Below are positions 1 to 7,353 of a DNA stretch of 64,000 nucleotides, piece after piece (positions within the stretch are counted from its first letter, which is position 1; each line of letters opens with the position of its first letter). Source of the stretch: Paenibacillus lignilyticus (GTDB taxonomy: Bacteria > Bacillota > Bacilli > Paenibacillales > Paenibacillaceae); contig NZ_JAGKSP010000001.1 of NCBI RefSeq assembly GCF_017942085.1, positions 186,001 through 250,000 on the forward strand. The letters are read 5' to 3'. The notes under the pieces are model-generated. The model made no database searches and had not been told where the DNA came from. It saw only the letters and a program-made list of their open reading frames with translations. Position numbers and translations under genes: made by a program.

Positions 1-933
1 TTATTCACCTACTTTTTTCAGAAGCTTCTGCGTAATCAAGTTCGTTAACATCATAATCGCGAACAATATCGTCGCGATTGCCGAGGCATAACCCATCTGG
101 AAACGGATGGTTCCGTAGTCGACCAAATGCGTAACGATCGTATGAGCGGCATAATCCACGCTCGGGAATCCGATCATATAAATCGAAATTTCGGCTACCG
201 CAAATGCCGATGTAATCTGGATAACGGCACCGAACATCAATTGCGGACGCATCGCCGGAAGGGTAATAAACCACAGCTCCTGCCACCGATTCCGAATCCC
301 GTCGATCGCACCCGCTTCATACAAGGTTCGATCGACATTTTGCAAGCCGGCGATAAAGGCAAGGAAGGATGTCCCTAAGCTGAGCCACAATTGAACGGCC
401 ATCAGAATCGGAAGCATATACCGCGGATCCTGCAGCCATTGAATCGGTTCCAGAATAAAGCCCCATTTCATCAGAAACGAGTTCATGAATCCGTAGGAAT
501 CACTGGAGAACAGCGTCTGCCAAATCAAATAGGTATTCCCCGCGATGGATGGCGCGTACAGGATGAGCGTCAGCACTGCACGCAGCTTAGGCGGCAATTC
601 ATTGATCAGCCATGCGAAAATAAAGCAAGCCACATAGCTGATCGGACCTGTAATAAAGGCGAATAAGAACGTGTTCTTTACGGCAATGAGAAACACATCA
701 TCCGCAACGAACAGCTGCGCGTAATTGTCCCAGCCCACAAATCGCGGAAATTCCAGCATATTGAAATACGTGAAGCTGAGAAGGACCGACATGAATACCG
801 GTATGACGGTAAACACGGTGAAGATTAGAAAATAGGGAGCCATCAAGACAAGCGCATGCTTGTTCTTGACCAACTCGGTCTTGATATGGCTTAGTTTCTT
901 AAACGTCGTCGCACTAATTGGGAATCCCCTCAC
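1..933 (-). CDS. Sugar ABC transporter permease (MalF/UgpA type)
   Basis: A 310-residue inner-membrane permease with about six hydrophobic segments (roughly residues 28-50, 86-108, 117-137, 175-197, 232-255 and 283-305). The cytoplasmic EAA loop that contacts the ATPase is visible at about residues 206-226 (YEAGAIDGI followed by LP). The start is a GTG overlapping the TGA of the upstream binding-protein gene, which suggests translational coupling. The gene is complete because its TAA lies at the window edge. The family imports mono- or oligosaccharides; the substrate cannot be read from the sequence. The partner permease and ATPase are not in the window. A partner permease would be expected just beyond position 1. 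Confidence 0.93.
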   Translation of the reverse strand: MRGFPISATTFKKLSHIKTELVKNKHALVLMAPYFLIFTVFTVIPVFMSVLLSFTYFNMLEFPRFVGWDNYAQLFVADDVFLIAVKNTFLFAFITGPISYVACFIFAWLINELPPKLRAVLTLILYAPSIAGNTYLIWQTLFSSDSYGFMNSFLMKWGFILEPIQWLQDPRYMLPILMAVQLWLSLGTSFLAFIAGLQNVDRTLYEAGAIDGIRNRWQELWFITLPAMRPQLMFGAVIQITSAFAVAEISIYMIGFPSVDYAAHTIVTHLVDYGTIRFQMGYASAIATILFAIMMLTNLITQKLLKKVGE

Positions 934-3881
934 TTCTCATAGGGAAGATTGAATTCTTTTCGTCTGGCGTTGATCTCTTCATTCATGTAGCGAACGTAGA
1001 AGTCCATCGTTTCACGCGGATCTTCGCCTTGCACCACTACTCGGCGGAAGGCATTGTCAATGTTCCGGCCGGTTAAATACCCGCCGGGCACTTCCGGAAT
1101 CCCCCGCGTCCATTCCATTTGTTCGAGCAGCGTGTTTAAATCTTGGACCGGCCATGAAAGCAGCTTCAGCGCCTCGATATTCGCGGTCGGATAACGGGCC
1201 GATGTTCCTAAACGAACTTCCATCTCGCGGCCAAACGCCAGTTGCGTTTCTTTGGAGGTCCACCATTTCATAAAGGACCATGCCGATTCCTTGTCATTCG
1301 TATGCTCGAACATGACGGCTGCCGTGCCTCCCGTACCCACATCGCGACGAATCGTTCCATCGGGCTGCTTCGTTCCGGGAACAGGAGCAAATCCCCAGAG
1401 CCCCTTAATTTCCGGTGCATACACGGATAGCTTGTTATACATCGTATAATCCACGATGCCGATTGGCATCTCGCCGGTACGGAAACGGTTCGCAAAATCA
1501 GTCTGGATCGGAATCTTGTAATTCACGTACAGATCCGTCCATTTCTTGAACTGCTCGACAGCCGTTTCTTCGTCCAATCCCGTGGCCATATCATTATGCT
1601 TATAGAACTGCCCGTCATTCTGATAGAGCAGCATGGCAAACGTAGGGCTTGGCGGAAGCGTAATGATATCGGTCGTAACGACATCATTCCCTTGCGCATT
1701 AAGACCTCTCTGCGGCAATCCGAATTGCAGGTTATGCTTCTGCAGCTCCGGTATGAGGGCATACACATCGTCCCAGGTTTGGGGAATCTTCAGATGCAGT
1801 TCATCTTCGATGATGTCTTTCCGATAGAACAATACCGGGAACGTCTGCTGCTCAGGCAGTCCATAATACTTCTCGTTGTACTCGTAAGGCACCATCACGC
1901 TGCTCTTAAACCGCTCGGTAACCTCACGGAAGTCAGAGAATACGGACAAATCCTGGAGCGCATTACGTGTTGCGAAATTAACCGGAACCTCATTCCCTAC
2001 TTGCAGCGCAACATCAGGACCTTTGCCCGCTACAGTGGAAGGCAGCAATATATCCGCGGAAACCAGCTTAAGGCTCACTTTGATTCCCGTGTCATGGGTG
2101 AAATTGTCATCGACCAACCGTTTCAGAATCTGCGCTTGGTCGCGTCCGGATGTCACCCAGACGGTAATGACCTTCTCCCCTGCGTCATTGCTGCTGAAAT
2201 CGTCATAGTTCTCATAGAACGAGGCGGTGAACGAAGCTAGGCTGGATTTGAACTTTGCCCAGGTTGTCGCTTCCGGACTCGGAAGCTCCGCACCGGGTTC
2301 CGAGACGATTAAATAATCGATCGCAACCGGCTGTTCATTAATCATCAGCATCCAGGTACCCAGTGCACCGACATTGCTCTTGAATGCATCGATTCGGCTT
2401 GGCACCGTATCCGGCCGATCCGCCATGTCTTTCAACTGATATGCCAGCGTATTCAATAGGGCAGAACGGTCATTGCCCCCATCCTCGGGACCTTGAATCA
2501 TGCGCGCGATCGCATAGAGGCGGTCGCTTTCCTCGCGGAAAACGTTAGCCATCTCCGGAATACGCTTGTCCAGCGCATAGTCCCGGAACTGATCCGGCAC
2601 GACGCCCGTAAAGCTAATGACCTTCCGATACATCGCATTCAGGTTCAGCACGCTGTTCTCCACGGTCCGCAGCACAGGCGCCAGCTCGCCAAGCGTTACT
2701 TCAAGCCGGATGGTATGTTTGCCCGCGGTCATATAAAACAAGTAAGGCTTATCGTTCTGCTTGCCCAGTACCTTCATCTGCCAATCGCGGTCATATGCGA
2801 AACCGATCCGCTGCGCTTCCTTGAAAGGAAGCCGTCCGTCGATCGTCAGCGTTCGCAGCGCCGACATCGCAGTCAAATAGTTCTGCCGGTTCTTGAAGGC
2901 GATTTGATATAACCCGTCCTTCTCCACTTCGACTTCCCATTCTATCCACTGTCCGGGCATACGCCAGGTCCACCCGCCCATCGCATTGTTACGCAGCTTG
3001 GATGCGTGGAAAGGCTCGACAGCCGGGCTTGAGCGGTCATTGTAAGGGAGGAGCATTGGCGTGGATTTCAGCGAAGAGGCTTCCCCTTGAATTTTCATAA
3101 AAGAGCCTTCGACAGGTGTATAGCCATGCTGCTGGTATTGTTTCTCCAGTTCATCGTAGGCAATGGTCTTACTCGGCTTAGTTAATTTCAGGTAATCGAT
3201 GACCAGCGGTTCTTTACTGGAGGTCAACGTCAGCTCATGTTTCCCTTTACTAAGAAAAAATTGATAGGGCTGCTCATAATAGCCGCTTGCATCTTCAAAC
3301 AGCGATTCCTGCCACATTGACACTTCGATCTGCTTCGGCGCCAAATCATTGCCATTGTCATCACGGTCAAATACAGCCTTCTCATCCTTCCAAATGCGGC
3401 TGAAGACAAGGCTTCTCGCTTCATTAAAAGGGGTTTCCCCGTCGATCTTCAGACCTCTCTCGATGTCCGAATCTTTGCCCTTCACGGTAAAATACTTCAT
3501 CTCGATCTGGTATAAGCCGCTTTGCTCAACGTCCACGGACCATGAAATCGATCCCGTCTCTTCCGTCGAGACCATCTTCCCTTGCTCGCCTTCGTAGTTC
3601 TCGACAATGGCTGCATTCATGCCTGATGCCTCATTGAAGCTTTCGGCTTCTATCAGGATGTCGGACTTTGGCTCGGGAGTGTCTTTGTGCTTGGACAAAT
3701 ATTCATCGTAGCTGCCTTTCTTGAACGAAGACGACAGCTTCATTAAGCTTGCACTGTCAAGCGGGCGATCTTCGGCGGAAGCCGTTTGATCGGAGCCGCC
3801 CCCTATCGTTGTTGCCGCAAAACAGATGATGGCAGATAAGATTACGAGTGCCGAAATAAGTTTGGTATAGGATCGCCTCAT
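930..3881 (-). CDS. Extracellular solute-binding protein fused to carbohydrate-binding-like modules
   Basis: Large (983-residue) exported protein. A signal anchor near the N-terminus (SALVILSAIICFAATT) is followed by two jelly-roll-like modules, about residues 75-235 and 265-405. Both end in 'GKHELTL' or 'GKHTIRLEV' strands typical of CBM6/CBM35-like folds. A helical linker follows, then a family 1 solute-binding domain from about residue 570 to the end. The ATG at 3881 was chosen over one 13 codons upstream because GAGGGG sits just before it. It lies between a conventional binding lipoprotein and the permease, so it probably captures polysaccharide fragments for the same importer. Naming the modules CBM6/35-like is inference from pattern; the binding-protein domain is clear. 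Confidence 0.85.
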   Translation of the reverse strand: MRRSYTKLISALVILSAIICFAATTIGGGSDQTASAEDRPLDSASLMKLSSSFKKGSYDEYLSKHKDTPEPKSDILIEAESFNEASGMNAAIVENYEGEQGKMVSTEETGSISWSVDVEQSGLYQIEMKYFTVKGKDSDIERGLKIDGETPFNEARSLVFSRIWKDEKAVFDRDDNGNDLAPKQIEVSMWQESLFEDASGYYEQPYQFFLSKGKHELTLTSSKEPLVIDYLKLTKPSKTIAYDELEKQYQQHGYTPVEGSFMKIQGEASSLKSTPMLLPYNDRSSPAVEPFHASKLRNNAMGGWTWRMPGQWIEWEVEVEKDGLYQIAFKNRQNYLTAMSALRTLTIDGRLPFKEAQRIGFAYDRDWQMKVLGKQNDKPYLFYMTAGKHTIRLEVTLGELAPVLRTVENSVLNLNAMYRKVISFTGVVPDQFRDYALDKRIPEMANVFREESDRLYAIARMIQGPEDGGNDRSALLNTLAYQLKDMADRPDTVPSRIDAFKSNVGALGTWMLMINEQPVAIDYLIVSEPGAELPSPEATTWAKFKSSLASFTASFYENYDDFSSNDAGEKVITVWVTSGRDQAQILKRLVDDNFTHDTGIKVSLKLVSADILLPSTVAGKGPDVALQVGNEVPVNFATRNALQDLSVFSDFREVTERFKSSVMVPYEYNEKYYGLPEQQTFPVLFYRKDIIEDELHLKIPQTWDDVYALIPELQKHNLQFGLPQRGLNAQGNDVVTTDIITLPPSPTFAMLLYQNDGQFYKHNDMATGLDEETAVEQFKKWTDLYVNYKIPIQTDFANRFRTGEMPIGIVDYTMYNKLSVYAPEIKGLWGFAPVPGTKQPDGTIRRDVGTGGTAAVMFEHTNDKESAWSFMKWWTSKETQLAFGREMEVRLGTSARYPTANIEALKLLSWPVQDLNTLLEQMEWTRGIPEVPGGYLTGRNIDNAFRRVVVQGEDPRETMDFYVRYMNEEINARRKEFNLPYEK

Positions 3882-3981
3882 AGTTCCCCTCACAAAAACG
3901 GACCCCCAAATCGTCTTCATATGAAAATCAAAGCCGATTCGAGGGTATCCCGTTCAAATTACATGAAATATGCTAATTGCG

Positions 3982-5418
3982 TTACTTCAAGTCCGCTTGC
4001 AGCTTCGCGATGCCTGCATCAAATTGATTTTTGACTTTCTCTACTGCTGTAGCAGGCGCTACTTTACCTTCCGTAATATCTTTCAGTACGCTGTCAACCA
4101 ATTTGTCTGCATCCGGAATGGCGATGTAGCTGCCGCTGTAATCGATTTTGTCGTACATTTGCGTACGCGTATCAAGTGCATCCGGCGTATATTGGTTTTT
4201 CCAGCTTTCTACTGCAAGCTCTTTGTTTTTTCCGTGCAAGCTGATTTCATCCATGATTTTCATAGCGATTTCAGGATTCTTGGAGTATTTGGAAACCATG
4301 TACATGTTGCCGTAAGGCGTGTAGGATGTGTAATCTGATGCGTTAGGCGCTTTCGGGAAGAAGACATAACCAAGCTCCGTATCCTTCATGTTGTCCTTCA
4401 AGCCGCCAAGCTCCCAGCTAAAACCGCCATACATGACGCTTTTGCCGGCGATAAATGCTTTGTCATTGCCGTCTTTGGGAGCCGGCTGCAGGATCGATTT
4501 ATCCACATTGTACATATCCGCTACCAATTGAAGACCTTGGATCGAGTTTGCGCTGTCCATCGAGAACTTCATGTTGCCGCTCTCGTCTTTATCGAACGAG
4601 CCTTTATTCCCGTATACGAATTGCTCCGTACTTACTTTCATATCGCCGATGTATCCGAATACGTCTGTTTTGCCGTCGCCGTCTTGATCTTTCGTTGCGG
4701 CTTTAGCAAGCTCGCGGAATTTATCCCAAGTCCATGCGCCGCTCTTCTGCAATTCGTATGGATCTTCAACGCCAAGCTGTTGCACGAGCTTCTTATTATA
4801 GAAAATGCCGTATGGAGAAGGAGGAGAATCAATGAATCCGTATTGTTTGCCTTGGAAGCTGCCGCCGTTCTTCATCCAAGGTATGTACTTGGAATCGCTC
4901 AGATCCAGCATATCGTCGATTGGCAGGATGAAGTTCTTGTTTACGAGTCCCGGGAATGACCAGAACAGCTCAAGCACGACTACATCCGCGAACGGATCGC
5001 CTGCAAGCGAGGTCGTTGTCAGGTTCTCTACATATTTGCCGTAATCGCCGAACTTCACGAATTCGATTTTGCCGTTATATTTCTTCTCTGCAGCTTCGAT
5101 TAACGCGATTTGCTCGTCTTCCGCAGGACCACGATCTTTCTCTTCCATCAGACGCGGGTCAGCGCCGTCCCACCACAGACCGATTTTGATTGTTGCGCCT
5201 TTCAGATCGCCGGCACTCTCTGCAGGAGCGTTTTCAGCTGTGTTCGCGGCATTGGTTTCGTTCGTCGTTGCCGCCGCGTCTGTATTTGCTGCTCCTTCAG
5301 AAGTCGTGTTATTCGTTGTGTTATTCGTTGTGTTGTTTGCGCCACATCCTGCCACCGAAAAAGCTACCATCAATGCTGCTGCCGAGACCATCAAACTACG
5401 TTTGTTTCCATTACGCAT
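3982..5418 (-). CDS. Extracellular sugar-binding lipoprotein (SBP family 1)
   Basis: A 478-residue ABC importer binding lipoprotein. A signal peptide ends in the lipobox FSVAGC, with lipidated Cys at about residue 25. A low-complexity Asn/Thr/Ala-rich tether follows (repeated TTNNT), then a family 1 binding domain (ATIKIGLWWDG near the start, YTPYGNMYMVSKYS in the second lobe). A strong ribosome binding site (AAGGGGAGGA) precedes the ATG. It is the first gene of an operon with the CBM-fused binding protein and the permease. Two different binding proteins in one operon suggests that they hand on or handle different ligands. The substrate is unknown. A cre-like box lies about 145 bp upstream. 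Confidence 0.93.
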   Translation of the reverse strand: MRNGNKRSLMVSAAALMVAFSVAGCGANNTTNNTTNNTTSEGAANTDAAATTNETNAANTAENAPAESAGDLKGATIKIGLWWDGADPRLMEEKDRGPAEDEQIALIEAAEKKYNGKIEFVKFGDYGKYVENLTTTSLAGDPFADVVVLELFWSFPGLVNKNFILPIDDMLDLSDSKYIPWMKNGGSFQGKQYGFIDSPPSPYGIFYNKKLVQQLGVEDPYELQKSGAWTWDKFRELAKAATKDQDGDGKTDVFGYIGDMKVSTEQFVYGNKGSFDKDESGNMKFSMDSANSIQGLQLVADMYNVDKSILQPAPKDGNDKAFIAGKSVMYGGFSWELGGLKDNMKDTELGYVFFPKAPNASDYTSYTPYGNMYMVSKYSKNPEIAMKIMDEISLHGKNKELAVESWKNQYTPDALDTRTQMYDKIDYSGSYIAIPDADKLVDSVLKDITEGKVAPATAVEKVKNQFDAGIAKLQADLK

Positions 5419-5520
5419 TTTGTTTTGTCCTCCCCTTGGTTAGAAAAAGTAGTTACTTGCATCTAAACCCTTGCTGAGCTGCTAAAGTATGGATGGCCTC
5501 CTCTCTGGACGCACTGCTCG

Positions 5521-5532
5521 AAGGTATACCTT
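5521..5532. promoter_or_regulatory. 12-bp perfect palindrome with nearby imperfect copy
   Basis: AAGGTATACCTT is a perfect palindrome, and a related box, AGGTATAACCT, follows about 15 bp away (5546-5556). Together they lie about 100-140 bp upstream of the sugar-binding lipoprotein start. Paired related boxes suggest an operator for a dimeric regulator. The regulator is unknown. Confidence 0.35.
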
Positions 5533-5562
5533 GACTATATTAAATAGGTATAACCTGACATT

Positions 5563-5576
5563 TGTTTGCGTTTTCA
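5563..5576 (-). promoter_or_regulatory. Candidate CcpA (cre) box
   Basis: TGTTTGCGTTTTCA matches the cre consensus TGWNANCGNTNWCA with one mismatch on either strand. It lies upstream of the minus-strand sugar-transport operon. Family knowledge says that CcpA represses such operons in the presence of glucose. The match itself is short, so confidence is moderate. Confidence 0.4.
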
Positions 5577-5820
5577 TTTTATGACTAATTTACTGAATTG
5601 TAAATAGTGAATATATCTTTTTATGAAATTTTTAATAGATTTGACAATTTCGAACTGAAAATCGATATAAATATACAGGTTTTGTCGATAAAGATATACT
5701 CCATTTGCAAAAGGTACATTTGGATATGGTATATAGGTCAGATGTACAAGATTGTTTACAGAGTGGCTATCGAGTTAGATGAAGGGGAAAAGGCATATCA
5801 TTCATTCTGTTCGAGGCAAC

Positions 5821-5864
5821 AAAAAAAGGGCTCCGCAAGCTCGATTGAGCTTGCCGAAACCCTT
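5821..5864 (-). terminator. Rho-independent terminator after tRNA-Leu copy 1
   Basis: Read on the minus strand, a GC-rich hairpin (GCAAGCTC paired with GAGCTTGC, extended by AAGGG/CCCTT) is followed by a run of T residues at 5821-5827. It ends transcription just after the tRNA. Confidence 0.85.
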
Positions 5865-5877
5865 GTTCGTTAGCGTA

Positions 5878-5964
5878 TGGTGCGGTCGAGAGGACTCGAA
5901 CCTCCACGGCTGTTACACCACTAGAACCTGAATCTAGCGCGTCTGCCAATTCCGCCACGACCGC
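5878..5964 (-). tRNA. tRNA-Leu (anticodon CAG), copy 1
   Basis: An 87-nt class II tRNA with encoded CCA. The acceptor arms are GCGGTCG and CGACCGC, the anticodon stem is CTAGA/TCTAG with loop TTCAGGT (anticodon CAG), there is a long variable arm, and the T arm contains GGTTCGAGTCC. It is identical over its whole length to the copy at 18016-18102. Confidence 0.97.
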
Positions 5965-6054
5965 ATCTGGCAGTTGTCGCTTCATAAGAGAAGCAGCGTT
6001 TATTAAAATACCATATTTGTTAAGGCGAAGTCAATATTTTCTTGAAATCCGCCA

Positions 6055-7203
6055 TCAATGCTCCAACAGCGCCAGCACGCGAAGCCAATTCCCGATGCTT
6101 CGCTCATCCTTCCGTGCAGTATTGCGCACCCTAATCCGCATCGGCTCTGCCTGCGCATGTGCCACCAGTTGGACAGGCACCGGCCTCTGGAACAACGGAC
6201 ACCACTCATCGAACGGATTCACGAGTCGGAACGGTCCTCCGTTGACGGAGAATTCCAGCATACCGGAATCCGGCCCGCATAGGAGCAGCAAACCCGCTCC
6301 ATGTCCATTCACGTCGAAGCTGAACGCTGCCTCCTGTGAATCTGAGGCCAGATGATCCGCAGCATATCGCCAGTTGACCATGTTGTCCGGTCTCCCCTGT
6401 TTCCGGAGCAGCTTCACGTCGTAGGCTTCGGACATGTTTCTCATAGCAGCTTGCTCATAAGATCCTTCAAGCAATGGTACCGGAAGGTCGAATGAAATCT
6501 CGTTCATCGTCCCAGTCGTATTTTCCTCTAAAGCAGCCTCCAGAAACGCCAGCAATAAATCCGCATAGAAAGCATAGCCGGCATCATTCGGATGCGTGCG
6601 ATCCGGCGCAAGCTGCTCCCATGTCCCTCCGCCTGCCCACAGCCAATCACGCACCCTCGCGAAGAACGACACCGAAGGCAGACCGTAATGAGCTGCAACC
6701 TCTTCATGTGCAGAGATGAAGAAAGGTTCCTTCTCCCTGAGGTTGTTCTCGTCCGCGGAATAGAGAAACACAATGTCGGCCCGCGGCGACAGCCGGCGGC
6801 ATTGTCTCACGATCCCCTCCATGCCACGGATTGTCTCCGCTCTTCCTTCAGCGGTTTGCTCGCGGTGCTGGCTGTCATTCACCGCAAACTCGATGAACAG
6901 CAGGTCAATGTCTTGCTCCGACATGACATGGGCTTGCAGTCGATGCGCGCCGAGCGTAGAGTTCGTCCCCCCGACCCCCGCATTAATGAAGGTCCATTCA
7001 GCAGATGCGTAGGCGGTCTGCAAGTATTGCTCCGTGAGCGCTCGCCAGCTGGATTGATCAGGATCAGAGGCGCCGTAGCCTTCCGTAATTGACCCTCCGA
7101 GGAAAGCGACGGTAACGGGTTCGTTCAGACTCAGCTTCTTCCGAAAATGCGGCAAACCTTCGCGCACAGTACAATATGGATTGATGTTCATCATGTTATT
7201 CAT
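6055..7203 (-). CDS. SGNH/GDSL-type hydrolase
   Basis: A 382-residue esterase-type hydrolase with no signal peptide visible. The nucleophile block is FLGGSITEGYG (Ser38), block II is GVGGTNS (about 77-82), block III is FAVNDS (Asn109), and the catalytic Asp-His block is DRTHPNDAGY (Asp201, His204). A C-terminal extension of about 160 residues (from about 225 on) is probably a beta-sandwich. The ATG at 7203 is chosen because GGAGG lies 7 nt upstream; the open frame extends 40 codons further without support. Neighbouring glycosidase and sugar-transport genes suggest a deacetylase or esterase acting on imported or cell-surface glycans. The exact substrate is unknown. Confidence 0.88.
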   Translation of the reverse strand: MNNMMNINPYCTVREGLPHFRKKLSLNEPVTVAFLGGSITEGYGASDPDQSSWRALTEQYLQTAYASAEWTFINAGVGGTNSTLGAHRLQAHVMSEQDIDLLFIEFAVNDSQHREQTAEGRAETIRGMEGIVRQCRRLSPRADIVFLYSADENNLREKEPFFISAHEEVAAHYGLPSVSFFARVRDWLWAGGGTWEQLAPDRTHPNDAGYAFYADLLLAFLEAALEENTTGTMNEISFDLPVPLLEGSYEQAAMRNMSEAYDVKLLRKQGRPDNMVNWRYAADHLASDSQEAAFSFDVNGHGAGLLLLCGPDSGMLEFSVNGGPFRLVNPFDEWCPLFQRPVPVQLVAHAQAEPMRIRVRNTARKDERSIGNWLRVLALLEH

Positions 7204-7249
7204 CCCTGATCCTCCAACAAGGCAGGCCCTCCGCATAAGAACGTCCATA

Positions 7250-7325
7250 AAATGTTGTAAAAATCGCAACATTTCCTCCACGGAGCTCGCTAATCCATAG
7301 AAATGTTGCATAACTGGCAGCATTT
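7250..7325. repeat. Two AAATGTTGC/GCAACATTT hairpins
   Basis: The intergenic stretch between the GH27 gene and the hydrolase holds two successive inverted repeats: AAATGTTG (7250-7257) with CAACATTT (7267-7274), and AAATGTTGC (7301-7309) with GCAGCATTT (7317-7325). The same motif recurs in hairpins at 48.67-48.85 kb, so this is a dispersed palindromic family. No T-run follows, so it is not a classic terminator. Confidence 0.7.
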
Positions 7326-7353
7326 CAACTCGCGAAGAGCCGCCTGCATTCTA

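Larger units (their letters stand above)
5419..5820. other. AT-rich intergenic region, no gene
   Basis: About 400 bp between the binding-protein gene and the tRNA-Leu terminator. It is strongly AT-rich between 5580 and 5760 and carries the promoter and operator region of the downstream minus-strand sugar operon. No convincing gene is seen; the one plus-strand reading frame lacks a ribosome binding site and runs into the tRNA terminator. Confidence 0.7.

Noticed and set aside
5607-5873. 88-residue plus-strand frame
   Set aside because: AT-rich intergenic stretch that runs into the tRNA-Leu terminator; no ribosome site.
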